Source of the DNA: Allium sativum
Lineage: Eukaryota; Streptophyta; Magnoliopsida; Asparagales; Amaryllidaceae
DNA: 64,000 nt
Direction: 5' to 3'
Assembly (NCBI GenBank): GCA_030737875.1
Contig: CM060911.1
Coordinates: 110,960,625-111,024,624, forward strand
Shown here: positions 46,112 through 59,100 of the stretch, in pieces
Layout: each line of letters starts with the position of its first letter
Position numbering within the stretch: position 1 is the stretch's first letter
Program-made: the position numbers and the translations under genes
Notes under the pieces: generated by a model
What the model saw: the letters and a program-made list of their open reading frames with translations, nothing else
Database searches by the model: none
Told to the model about the DNA's origin: nothing

Positions 46112-46260
46112 TTTGGTGTAAGAGCCAAAGGTTACAGGATTCCTAAATTTTTATTTTCAAAAGAGAGATATTTTTCAAAAGAAAATAGGTTTTCAGAACA
46201 AAAGGCAAATTTTAGAATAAAGTTTATCCCCTCAAGTCAAGTATAACCTTCATTTGACTC
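46112..46260 (+). mobile_element. Primer site and 150-bp internal stub of element K
   Basis: TGGTGTAAGAGC (46114-46125) matches the Met-type primer site at 10 of 12 positions. The following AAAGGTTACAGGATTCC and Lys-codon-like AAAAG run resemble 12630-12720 of element C. The rest of the element is missing; LTR L begins at 46261. Confidence 0.75.
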
Positions 46261-48897
46261 CGTAACGTCCCGGATTTTCAACGATTTAATAATTAATCTA
46301 TTCAATTATTTTATATATTGGTTTGATAATTATAATGGTTTGAATTTAAATATTTTGAATATTTGAATAATATAAATAGTGGGATAATATAAATTTAATT
46401 TGCAAAATGGTCGGAAATAAGTTGAATTGATAATATTGTGTAAATTGGATAATTTAAAAGATTTAATTCAGTTTAGAATTGAATTATAATAACGAGTATA
46501 TTATTTAAATGACAATTGAGTGTTTTTTTTATAATATAATTTTAATCGAGCTCGTATTATTACGGTAGTTCATAATTTAACTCTTTGAACTTCAACTGAG
46601 TATACATGTTTGTTATATGTCGGGTTTACTTGAAACAAGAAACGTTTGAATCTGTTAAACTGTATTTTTCAAATAGAAGTGGAAAATCGAGATTTCGTCT
46701 TATAGATTGTGAGTTATGTCCAAATCAAATTTTCGAATAGTCGCTATGGAATTGTTTATAAGCCATAATTATTTATTAATTATAATTAAATATTGGTTTC
46801 GAATTTGGACGAGATGTTTAAGATGTATTTTCAATTTAATTTATAGGATTTTACTGTAACTTTTAATTGGAAAATAAGTAACTTTTTTATTTAATGTATT
46901 TTGCACCCTGAATCAACATTTTGGGTTTTCACAGAATAAGTTATCTTATTTATTTTATTATATTTTCGAGATCATGGCACATTGCTTGTCACAACGATAT
47001 TTTTATTTTTGTTGGTAGCAGTCCGTAAACGATTGAAGTTTTACGTAACGGGTGCGCTAAACTTAAGGAAAACAAGACATCCATATGTAATGCAACATGC
47101 ATTCATGTGCTTGGCTTGTCTCCTGGATTACTTCTCGCTTGCGTTATGTGATACATATTGTATGAATTCCATCTCATTCATTATTGTTTTCTTCGACTTC
47201 ACGTGTTGGTCTCTTCCTTTTGTGCATTTAATTTGGTGATTCTAGGCGCTGATAGATGTCACTAATAGATGTCATTAGGTAGTTGTAAGCCCGGTATCCA
47301 AAGGATTGGATCGATGTCTTTGCAAATCAAACCATTTCAATTCAACATATTATATTTTACATCATTGAAGGATACCGCCAACATAGTCAGGTACAAAACA
47401 CCCTACCATGCTGCCTTGTCCTTATCATGCTCAGTGCTACTACTACATATAAAATTCTTAGGCTTTCACTCCAAGGAATCCTAGAATATGCTATGTCACG
47501 TTCTTACCAAAGTGTCTCCACTTCATTGATATGCAATACCCTCCCCGCATACGGCCATTACAGGAATGTCCTATGTTGACGATGACATAAGGAAATTTAG
47601 CCTGTCTAAATATCCTTGTACATCTGTAGATTTCTTAGCATTTAAGTATAAGTTTATTTAGTCTAAAAGTTTGCTGCAAGGACCCATTTTCATATATAGG
47701 CATCAGTAGTAGCCACCTCAAAAGCACCTTATTGCGCACGTGTACGATAGTGACACATTTATTATCTCCTTTACCCTCATCTATTTAAGCTCAAGCCGTT
47801 TGTTCCTGAAACAAACAAAAAAAGAAGTAAAAAGTAAGCTTCTAACAAGAAGAAAAAGAATGGCCGAACTAATAATACTTATAATATAGAAGGGAATATG
47901 CCGTGGGGATGGTTGTTTTTGTGAAGAAACGAATTTGGGAGGATAGGTGAGCACGGTCATGGTATAACACAGGAGCGGTTTTGTTTTCGTCAATGACCAT
48001 GCGAAAGTTTGGTTCGTAAGGTATAGTTGGGAAAGATGATTTGTGCAGAATAAAATTCGAGGAGTTTATTTTGGGTTGAAACTTGCACAAGTTTGAATAA
48101 TATAGAAAAGTGTGAGCAGGCATGCAAGCATGGCAGGCTTGCTTTGCTAGTGCAGTGGAAAGGTTCAGACAGGGGAGTAGACATGCAAATATGAAGAAAG
48201 CAAATGACGATGTTGGATGCGTTTTAGCTGAGCATGAAGGGAAGAAGTAGTCGCAGTAGAGGCTGAAGATGCAACGGACACGGGGGAGAACATGAATTGG
48301 ACTGGAAGGTGGTTGGATTTTCATTTAAGGTTAAACGAGATAGAAATGGGCTAAGCAAAGTTGAGATGGTGTATGGAGTTGCGTTAATAGTGAGAGCAGT
48401 AGATTTCAAACTGACAAGGGAAGAAGATAGTAGCCAAGGGGGTGGAAACGTAGGAGATGGGTAGGGAATCTTGCATGAAAATGAGGGGATAAAAACAAAA
48501 TGGCGAAGGTTTTTTTTTTGAATTTATAATGAAAAGAAAAGGTAGATAATGGGGAAGCAAGGTGCCAAATGGCGGTGCTTGGGCTTACTGCATTTCTTAT
48601 ACAATGGAGGGAGATGAAAGCATAGTGGAACGGGTCTGGGCTTGTACAAAGAAAGAAAGGCCGACGTGTACAAGGAAAGGCCCATGTTTTTTTTATAAAA
48701 TCAAGTTTTAAATAATTTAAATTTAATAAAATACTATATAACTTGTAAATTTAATATCTCGATCATATTGTGTCAGAATTTTGAGTGGTCAGTCACGTTG
48801 GAATCGTAGAGACGTAGGCTACGCAATAGAACTGATTTGGAATGAATTGAAGCTCATAACAAATTATGGAAGAATAAAATGTCTATTTGAATCAATG
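46261..48897 (+). mobile_element. LTR relic L, left part (plus strand)
   Basis: Starts CGTAACGTCCCGGATTTTC (expected TG is CG). 46560-46740 aligns with the reverse of element M's LTR (AACAAGAAACGTTTGAATC, then GAGTTATGTCC). TATTTAAG at 47782-47789. The G-rich stretch 47880-48660 has an antisense 151-codon frame (48324-47869) that I do not recognise and consider chance. Broken at 48897 by element M. Confidence 0.65.
48893..48897. repeat. Target-site duplication, left of element M
   Basis: CAATG here against CAACG at 62134-62138: four of five match, a T/C change. Confidence 0.75.
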
Positions 48898-49629
48898 TGA
48901 AACGACCCGAAATCCCCCTTAAGGGAAAGCTTGGATTGCTTTGAGAACATAACTCATCAGAACCCAAACAGTAGAACATTTCATTGCTATTACGACAATT
49001 TACATCAGAGTACAAGAATATAACAGAGTACGAATAAATAATATATAGTGGAAAATAATTTCAGAGATTTAAATTACAAAATAGCAGAAAATATAATACA
49101 ATAGTACAATGCGCAGCGGAAAATAACAAAAGACACAAATGAAAGAAATATACGAATACAAAGCTTTCTGAATATTGCTCTATCTTTAAATCCAGGATCC
49201 TGCGTAGAGAAATATCTGCGAAAACCAAAACTACTAGCTGCCCATATGGAAAATATAGGCACCCAGAGTTTAGGTTAAAACAATAAACTCCGAGTCAGTC
49301 ATGGGACAGGTGTGAGAACTAAAACAGTTATTAGTTTTTATTTAAAGTTAGGCAAATCACGGGACCACAACGTATAACACGGAACGGGTTTATCCCCCAT
49401 GAATACCAGTGCATAAAACAAACAATGCAACGCTAAAGAGAAAAATGAAGCTATTATAAGGCTTAGGTCCCATCACATAACGAACGCAGTCGAGGATAGA
49501 GATTTCCCTTATAATAGCCAAATATGCTTGATTCGCGAAATTTCATCTTTTATTATTACTATAAGTGAAGGAATAAACTTCAAATATAAACGTATCAATC
49601 AAAGGCGGCGTAGGTACCATTATATTACG

Positions 49630-49632
<3 letters not shown>

Positions 49633-49678
<46 letters not shown>

Positions 49679-49684
49679 GCACAC
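49633..49684. repeat. Compound microsatellite (TA)n(CA)n
   Basis: About 14 TA units followed by CA units with a CGCA interruption; it lies within the segment missing from the other LTR of element M. Confidence 0.98.
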
Positions 49685-50939
49685 TACTAAAACCGAAAAT
49701 TCACGTATTGGAAATTAGTTTTCCATCTATGAACCGAGGCAAGAGACCATCCTCACCGATTTCGAGACATTCTAGCAAATGCCTCAGGATCACACCTACG
49801 GGCAACCCTGGGAACGACAGAGATGGTCATCCGTCAATGATTAACTATACCATAAACTATATGTTAGCCGACCCTATTGAACCTACAAATTGGGTCCGTA
49901 ATGTCGACCACTCTAGAGCCACTAGGGACTCAAATCATATCCGAGGTACCTCGCTTTCCATCAATAAAGTTTTACAACATCCACATAAGTAAACAATCTG
50001 GGCTCCATACCATGACGTTATTCGTAGCTAGAAACTAACATATGTCCATTTCCCTACTGTCCCTCATTCCGTTTCTAGTTCATACCGGGGTGTGAAGCTA
50101 GCGAATAAACACTACACAAAGCTATGCTAATTTAAGTTGTGCTTTGAGCATCAACCACAAAGCCTTTCTTTTCAACAAGAGCCTTGATCATTTTCATCTC
50201 AGCATGCCACACTGTCATTCCATACCGAACCACTGATTTCCACCAATATATACGTCTTAGAGAAGGGTGTTAAGCAAGAGAATAAATTCTCCATCACCAT
50301 ACAGATATATATTTAGCAGAGATCAACAAATACAGTAAAGGAATACAATGTCAGACACACTATCCATTTGCAAGTCCGTTCTGGGTCTGAATGAAACCAG
50401 AGGCACCTTATTCCTCGTCCCATATGTCCAATACAAGAGAGAGGCCCTCGCATATCCGGTCGATCTCCAAGTACGTCTGGACGATCACCACTTATTACCT
50501 TGTCTTGGGTGTACATCCCAGTCAAGACATCTGTAATCATCCAAATGATGTGAAGATCTCCGGTCTTCAACACCATCTTCATCTCATCGACATTTAGTCG
50601 CCGTTTCGGTAATTCAGTAAGGGTTAAACCTGGTCTTTCCTAATAAATCGTGTATCTTATAATAAAGTGCAATGAAAACACATCATACATCTCATTCCAA
50701 TTCAGAATATTCTTTTATTCAAATATTCATATCTTTATGGAAAGGTTCCCATTAATTTTATCAAAGATAAATTATTTCGAAATTTTCTCTTTAATCTTCC
50801 TTTGAATATCATTTCAAAAGATTTCATTTTATCCTTTAACAATTTCAAACCAAATTAAGGTTTATAAAACTAGTCGGGATTATCGAGCCATACCAAAGTA
50901 ATCATTTATTTTATTTATCCAATCCCAACCTATTCATTC

Positions 50940-51070
50940 CATGGAGCAAAACTGGTTGTACTCTATATCTAACACCCACTGTGTTATTGGTAAAATTAAT
51001 TACCATTTCACATTTCAAATCTAATTAAAGATTTAACTATCGCCTGGAGTAAAACTGGTGGTACTCCATT
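50940..51070 (-). repeat. Two small hairpins in element M LTR
   Basis: TGGAGTA-AAACTGGTGG-TACTCCA with a perfect 7-bp stem near 51053-51068, and a weaker copy (GGAGCAAAACTGGTTGTACTC) about 110 bp before. The other LTR keeps both in mutated form (57959 and 58074). Confidence 0.6.
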
Positions 51071-54000
51071 CTCGATCATTTCATGTATTCGATAAATTTG
51101 ATTTCCTTATTCTCATTCCAGTCTAATTAAAGATTCATTAAAACTTTAATTCAGTTTTAATCTCAAAAATCATTACTTAATGATTATTCAAATTTAAGAA
51201 ATTAATCTTATCTTTAACTGGTTAAGAACTAATGTCATTTAAAACACAGTTCACAATAGACCCAAATCAGCTTCCATCAACTATGGAATCTTCACGGAAA
51301 ACAGATCAATATATAATCGATATAAATTTCCATGTCCAATCAATACTATAAATGGAATAACGGCAAAGTCTTTTAAATTTCATATATAGTAACTGTCTTC
51401 CTTCGTAGAAGCTCATCTCGATTATTATCAAATCGAACTCCATCCAATTTCAATTTAACATATTAAATTGGAAAACTTTACTTTGGAAATTTTCCATTAA
51501 ACCTTAATAAAAAGATTTATAAATTCCAAATCATCTCTTCCTTGTTAATTGGGTTAAAGAACAAGTGTTATTTAAAAAACCCATTCACAATAAACCAAAA
51601 AATCCAATTTCATTTCAATTCCAATTAAATATTAAATTAATTAGTAAACTTCAATAATTTTTTTTTAAAAGATTTATTCTTTTCTCAACTAGGTTTAAGA
51701 ATAGTGTTATTAAGACACCATTCACGATAAACCCAAAGTCCAATTTGATATTAAATACAAGGCCCTAAATACAAATTATATCGGCTTATATTCAATATCA
51801 AATTCTGAAACCAACAGATATCGTATTGGGAATAACAAGATTTGTATCTTCCAAATTCCCATAACAATATCCGTATAATCACGAAACCCAATATCGAAAT
51901 ATTTCGGAGATTATTTCCGTCTAAATCCATTCCAACTTATACGTTGGAATTCCTGGTTATTTCAAAACCATTTACATATCCTATTTATTTATTTAAAAAC
52001 ATTTGATTTTTTTATACTAGTTAATAACTGGTTCATTTCGATAAAAATATCATTTATCTTTTCAAAACTTGGAATTTTTCACCCAAACTCTTTTCAAATC
52101 ATTTACTATGATTTTACACAATTTTTCCATATTTTTAATAATTTAATTAAGGCCCTTACAGTCGGTTTCCAATAACGGCCACCGAACTGCATCCATAGCG
52201 ACCTTTTCTGAAATTGATTTGGACATATTTTAAAATCTAACTGTTAGATTTTAGATCTCTTAAATTCATTGAAAAGCACATTTCCATACGAATCTAACAG
52301 TTCCGGTTTTAGGAGAATCCGAAGGTCGGATCTCACGTAATGTCAATTCGAAGTCAATGGTTGAAATTTGTGAACGATCGCAGCGCGGCGCGTTCTGTTC
52401 AGGCCATTATATATATATATATATATATATATATCGTTTCCATTTAAAACGTATTTTATAAATCATTTATAAATTCATTTAAAAACGATTTCAATTTCAT
52501 TTTCAATTCTAAATCAAAACTGAATTTTCCATATCATTATATTATTAAAATGATAATATTTTCAAAATATTAGATTTTGAAATCACTTCTCCTCGATATT
52601 CATTATAAAATAAATAAGATCGATCGATAAACCCATTTGGGTTAAAATGGCGTTTCAGTACCTAACCCGGCTTCATATTTTTATATATTTTCATGTCCAT
52701 CCAAAATCGGACATCAAAATCATATTTTGTTTCTTTTCTGAATATTATTTTAAAATATTCGTCATTTTAAGATATTCTTTATTTCTGAACGGGAATGTGA
52801 CTCAATTAATTACCATATAATTCCAGTTATATGGATTTCATACATCGCATGTATTCAACAATAATGATAAATAATCATTACACATTCAAACATCATCTAG
52901 AGTGAATTTTACAACTGTACGAGCGTTAAAATAAATAAATAACGCTCATCACAGCCTGTCAACCCATGGATTGACATACAAATAAATATTGGAATTGGTG
53001 TTTGTCAAATATTATCCCAATACCCATGTGGGGTTTTCAAACAACAAATACTGATTATTATTTGTGCAGTTGGGCGATGTGTAAAAATTATCGTCCCAAT
53101 CAATATAACTTAAATAGGTGTACATAAACAAGTTGTCCGACTTATAAATGAATATTTATTCCAATTTCATTTCATGATAATTTTATATATCATATATATG
53201 TTTAAATAATATTTTTACCTAATGATTAATTATTCCATAGAATGAAAATTTTATATACTGAATATATGCGATGAAAATTATATTTTTATCGAACTAATAA
53301 TATTTCCATATCATGACTATTTTATATATAGCATATATATGTTTTATACAATGTATATATAATTTCATACATCGTCGATTTCAGTCCAACAATTTTATCA
53401 CAACACAATCATATTACACCAATCATCCTGTCAGGAGCTACTAATCCCTGTCTGCAACCTATGATATAATTACATAATAAAAATAGTTGAGCGAGAAAGA
53501 GTTCTCACATTGGTTTCCACTTCGCCAATCTTTAATTGACGGTTTTAGAACTGTTCGGATTTGAATCTTCCTCAAATTCAAACAAGCTCCAAATTGAATG
53601 TAGTCAGTTTTGTTGTGAAGCTCTCTTCATCATGATCCGAACGGATCTGAAATTTCGTGATTACATGTTCGTGTGCAAAAGATATGAAGTTTATATGTTA
53701 ATTACACATATAGAATAATTAAATAACTAATTAAAATTTTATTACCATTTTTAACGTTACTAATTCCTTCTTCTTCTGTTAATACCTAGTCCGAAACAAC
53801 TCATATCCTCGTCACCAATTTCCACCGTCGGCCGTCGATTTGCTCCACCGAACCTAGATCAGGTAGGCCCACGACCTCCGCCGCACTTACTCCCCCCGCA
53901 CAGATGACCATTGGCCAACTAGAGGGTCGAAACCGCCGTGAAATCGGCCTCAAGCGCTAACACTTCAAGGGAAAATATCGAACTAAACACGCATTGATAA

Positions 54001-54190
54001 TCCATCATCCTAGCATGGATTTGAAGAGGACAATGAGCTCAACATTTTTCGTTTTGTACATTTTGTTTATTATTTCATGGATTTAGAGAGAAATGAAGGA
54101 GATCGAAGGAACGTTCTTGCTGTCTGTTTTGAAGGCTGCTCCAGAAGAACGGTTTGACTGCGTTGGATGATTTCTAGGGTATAACCCCCC

Positions 54191-54197
54191 CTTTATA
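54191..54197 (-). promoter_or_regulatory. TATA box, element M LTRs
   Basis: Minus strand TATAAAG next to a G run; the other LTR has TATAAAAG at 61234-61241. The donor lies about 690 nt downstream. Confidence 0.55.
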
Positions 54198-55073
54198 ATT
54201 ATTATTTAATTCATTTATTTATTTAATTTTGACTTTTTACATCCGAACTCCAAATCAAACCCAACGGCTATCGCCCCTAGCTAAATACCTCCATTTCGGA
54301 CACAATGGGATATATTTCATAAGCCAATTTGACTGTTTCGATTAGTTTTCCTTTAAATTAAAATATAAATAAGCATATATTGAATTTAAACGCACATTTT
54401 AATTTATCGTGGCCACATACCGACTCAAAAAATTACAGAAAAATAAATCTAGCTATGTTTTGATGATATGGTCATAACAAAACTAATTTCGTCGAATTTG
54501 GAGACGGTTTGGAAAATGACCTTTTTCTGGTCGATAAAATTCAAACTGAATTGACAAAACACGTTTAAATTTAACACGCTCACATATTAATTCCAAAAAT
54601 TATGAAATTTCAAACCTCACAATAATTTGATATTCTGGATCCAACAAAAGTGGTTTCGTCGAAAACAGAGGTTGTTTGCAAAATGGCATTTTTAAGGGCT
54701 ATATATATTATTAAAATATATATAAATTCCATAGAGACTATTTTAAATTTTAAATTGGACATAACTTACAATTTATAAAGCGAAATCTGAATTTTTCACA
54801 TTTGTTAGAAAGATAATTTGATTAATTAGATTCTGATGTTTCTTGTTTTACTGAAATCCGATTTATTTTGGATTCTGTACATTCAATTAAAATTTAAAAT
54901 CGAATTTTCAAACTACCGCACCATTTCAGGCTCGTTTTATAATTAAAATAAATTTATACGTTCTAACTTCAGTATAAATAAATTTTTGGTTGTTATTATT
55001 TTAAATATTCAAAACCCATTAAAATAGCTAAAATAAAAAAAATTAATTGGTTCAGAAATTCCGGGTTGTTACA

Positions 55074-56148
55074 ATCTCCCCCACTTAAAATATTTTCATC
55101 CTTGAAAAGGAATGTAGCCGAAAGTTGTTTAACTAACCAACTCAACTTTCATTTTTCAACTTTTCAGTTTCCAAGAATTTTCTAATTTCTCAAAAATTTG
55201 GCTAACACCTTAAATTTTCGAAAAATTTCGCTATAACCTACTTTGTAAATCCCTATCGATAAAACCACAACTTGCCTCACTGGGTCCTCATCAATCCAAA
55301 AGAAAACTAAAAAGCCAAGCGGCTCATAAAATCATCAAACCCCAATAAATATAGTAAACATGTACCCATTTGTCGGGCATACAATTTTATTCCTCTTCTT
55401 AGCTTCCAAGCTATGACATGTTCATACATATATATGTACATGTATGCAATTTCAATCAATTTTCAATTCAGTTCAATATTTGATTCGATTTGGCTTAACT
55501 TTACCTTTTATACTCTTATTGGTTTTATTATTCCATTGGTTTTATCATTCCAATATTTTAATTAGCTGAACTAATAATCACACAACACAACCAGTAATCA
55601 GTTAGTTGATTAGCTTTTCAAATATATATTAATTTTATATATACTTAAAAATCATATTTTAGTGCCAAATCACAAGCAATAAATTCTAACGAAATTTTGG
55701 TTCTCACACCAGTCAATTAGAAATATATAGACATCCTACTTTTGAAACTCCTACATAAATTCTGATGATACTCGAGTAATCATCAGAATCATCTCCGTGC
55801 AGCTAGAATGCGATTCTATATATATTCAGTATATTTGAGACTTCGTATACACGTGGATCAGACATATATGCAAAATCTTCTTTATACCCAATAGTCCAAA
55901 ATCAATTTAAAATAAAATACTCAAATACGTATAATAATATATGATTTTCCAAAATTAAGTTTGTTATTTTTATATAAATAACACTTATATAAATAACACT
56001 CTTTTAACTCGTTCTAGGGTTTTACTAACCCTATCTCTAACGAGTTATGCTTATAGGATATTACAAATCCAATCTCTGATGAATTCTTTCGTTTGGTTCT
56101 AATGTGCCTTATTCTCGAGCTTTGTAAACCAAAGCTCTGATACAACGA
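55074..56148 (-). mobile_element. Internal region of element M (1075 bp, non-coding)
   Basis: Polypurine tract on the minus strand (plus 55074-55090, CTCCCCCACTTAAAA). Primer site at 56134-56145: minus TTGTATCAGAGC, 11 of 12 matches to the Met type. No frame longer than noise. Its right half matches 1-442 of element A, so the untranslated leader is conserved although coding was lost. Includes a 31-bp palindrome at 55759-55789. Confidence 0.9.
55759..55789. repeat. 31-bp near-perfect palindrome in element M leader
   Basis: Arms ATTCTGATGAT and ATCATCAGAAT (11 bp, perfect) around ACTCGAGTA, which is itself nearly palindromic. Element A has a decayed version at about 77-106. Confidence 0.9.
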
Positions 56149-59100
56149 TGAAACGACCAGAAATCCCCCTTATGGAAAAGCCCGGATTGCTTTGAAAAAA
56201 CGACTCATCAGAACATAAATAGTAGAACATTTCATTGCTATTACAACAATTTACATCAGAGTACAAGAATATACCAAAGTACGAATGAATAATATACAGT
56301 GGAAAATAATATCATAGATTTAAATTACAAAACAGCGGAAAATATAATACAATAGTATAATGCGTAGCGCAAAATAATAACAGGCACAACCGAAAGAAAT
56401 ATACGGATACAAAACTTTTCGAATATTGCTCCAGTTGTAAATCCAGGATCCTATGTAGAGAAATATCTACGAAAACCAAAACTACTAGCTGCCTGTGTGG
56501 AAAATATGGGCACCCAGAGTTTAGGTTAAAACAATAAACTCCGAGTCAGTCATGGGACTGGTGTGAGAACTAAAACAGTTATTAGTTTTTATTTTAAAGT
56601 TAGGAAAATCGTAGGATCACAACGTATAACATGGAATGGGTTTATCCCCCATGAATACCAGTGCATAAAACAAACAACGCAATGTTAAAGAGAAAAATGA
56701 AACTATTATAAGACTCAGGTCTCATCACACTGAACCGAGGCAAAGGATCATCCTCACCGATTTCGAGACATTCTAGCAAATGCCTCAGGATCACACCTAT
56801 AGGCAACCCAGGGAACGATAGAGCCGGTCATCTGTCGATGATTAATTATACCACAAACTATATGTTAGTCGGTCCTATCGAACCTACAATATGGGTCAGT
56901 AATGTCGACCACTCTAAAGCCACTAGGGACTCAAATCATATCTGAGGTACCTCGCTTTCCATTAATAAAGGTTTACAACATCCACGTAAGTAAACAGTCC
57001 GGGCTCTACACCATGACGTTACTCGTAGCTAGAAACTAACATATGTCCATTTCCCTATGGTCCCTCATCCAGTATCTAGTTCATACCGGGGTGTGAAGCT
57101 CGCAAATTAAAGCTACACAAAGCTATGCTAATTTAAGTTATGCTTTGATCATCAACCATAAAGCCTTGCTTTTCAATAAGAGCCTTGATCATTTGCATCT
57201 CATCATGCCACACTATCATTCCATACCGAACCGCTAATTTCCACTAATATATAACCTCTAAGCTCGTACATCTCAGAGAAGGGTGTTAAGCAAGAGAATA
57301 AATTCTCTGCCACCAAACAGATATATATTTAGCAGGGATCAAAAAATATAGTATAAAGGAATACAATGTTAGACATATTATCAATTTGCAAGTCCGTTCT
57401 GGGTCTGAACGAAACCGAAGGCACCTTATTCCTCTTCTTATATGTCCAATACAGTAGAGAGGCCCTCGCATATCCGGTCGATCTCCAAGTACGTCTGGAC
57501 GATCACCACTTATTACCTTGTCTTGGGTGTACATCCTAATCAAGACATAAGTAATCATCCAAACGGTGTGAAGATCACCGGTCTTCAACCACCATCTTCA
57601 TCTCATTGACATTTAGTCGACGTTTCGGTTATTCGGAATGGGTTAAACACGGTCTTTCCGAATAACACGCGTATCTTGTAATAAAGTGCTATAAAAACAC
57701 ATCATACGTCTCATTCCAATTCAGAATATTCTTTTATTCAAATATACAAATCTTTCGGAAAAGGTTCCCAATAATTTTATCAAAGATAAATTACTTTGAA
57801 ATTTTCTCTTTAATCTTCCTTTGAATATTATTTCAAAAGATTTTATTTTATCCTTCAACAATTTCAAACCAAATTAAGGTTTATAAAACTAGCCGGGATT
57901 ATCGAGCCATACCCAAGTAATCATTTATTTTATTTATCCAATCCCATCCTATTCATTCCATGGAGCAAAACCAGTAGTACTTCATACCTAACACCCACTG
58001 TTTTATTGGTAAAATTAATTACCATTTCACGTTTCAAATCTAACTAAAGATTTAACTATCGCTTGGAGTAAAACCAGTGGTACTCTATTTTCGATCATTT
58101 CATGCATTCGATAAATTTAATTACCTTATTCTCATCCCAATCTAATTAAAGATTCATTAAAACTCTAATTCATTTTTAATCTCAAAAATCATTACTTAAT
58201 GATTATTCAAATTTAAGAAATTAATCTTATCTTTAACAGGGTTAAAGAACTAATGTCATTTAAAACACAGTTCACAATAAACCAAATCAACTTCCATCAA
58301 TAGTGGAATCTACATGGAAAATAGATAAATATATAATCGACATAAATTTCCATATCCAATCAATACTATAAATGGAATAACGGTAAAGACTTTTAAATTC
58401 CAGATATAGTAACTGTCTTTCTTCACAGAAGCTCATCTCGATTATTATCAAATCGAACTCCAACCAATTCCAATTTAATATATTAAATTGGAAAACTTTA
58501 CTTTGGAAAATTTCATTAAATCTTAATAAAAAGATTTTTAAATTCCAAATCATCTCTTCCGTATTAATGGGTTAAAAACAAGTGTTATTTAAAAAATCGT
58601 TCACGATAAACCCAAAAATCCAATTTCATTTAATTCAACTTAAATATTAAATTAATTGGTAGAATTTTCTAATTTTTTTTAAAAGATTTATTCTTTTCTC
58701 AACTGGGTTTAAGAACAGTGTTATTAAAGACACCATTCACGACAAACCCAAAATCCAATTTGATATTAAATACAAGGCCCTAAATAGAAATTACATCGGC
58801 TTATATTCAATATCTAATTCTGAAACTAACGGATATCGTATTGGGAATAACGATATTTGTATCTTCCAAATTCCGATAATAATATACGTATAGTCACAGA
58901 ACCCAATATCGAAATATCCTAAGATTATTTCCATTTAAATCCATTCCAACTTATACGTTGGAATTCCTGGTTATTTCAAAACCATTTACGGATCCAATTT
59001 ATTTATTTAAAAACATCAGATTTTTTTGTACTAGTTAATAACTAGTTCATTTTAATAAAAATACCATTTATCTTTAGAAAACTTGGAATTTTTCACCCAA

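Larger units (their letters stand above)
49216..53508 (-). other. Candidate leader intron in element M 3' LTR
   Basis: Minus strand: donor ACCAAT|GTGAGAAC (GT at 53508-53507), acceptor GTTTTGGTTTTCGCAG (AG at 49217-49216). Length 4293 bp, leaving 318 nt of LTR. Confidence 0.45.
48898..55073 (-). mobile_element. 3' LTR of element M (6176 bp)
   Basis: Plus strand runs TGAAACGACCCG to CCGGGTTGTTACA. On the minus strand: TATAAAG (54191-54197), donor at 53508, acceptor at 49216. Compared with the 5' LTR it has about 250 extra bp (49479-49728) containing a (TA)n(CA)n microsatellite, and an (AT)n tract at 52408-52433. Frames 49528-49992 and 53536-53718 are not protein-like. Confidence 0.93.

Noticed and set aside
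47869..48324. 151-codon minus-strand frame
   Set aside because: No domain, composition set by the antisense of a purine-rich LTR stretch, and no conserved counterpart elsewhere in the window.
52408..52433. (AT)n tract as an origin or matrix-attachment site
   Set aside because: A simple microsatellite, absent from the other LTR of the same element.
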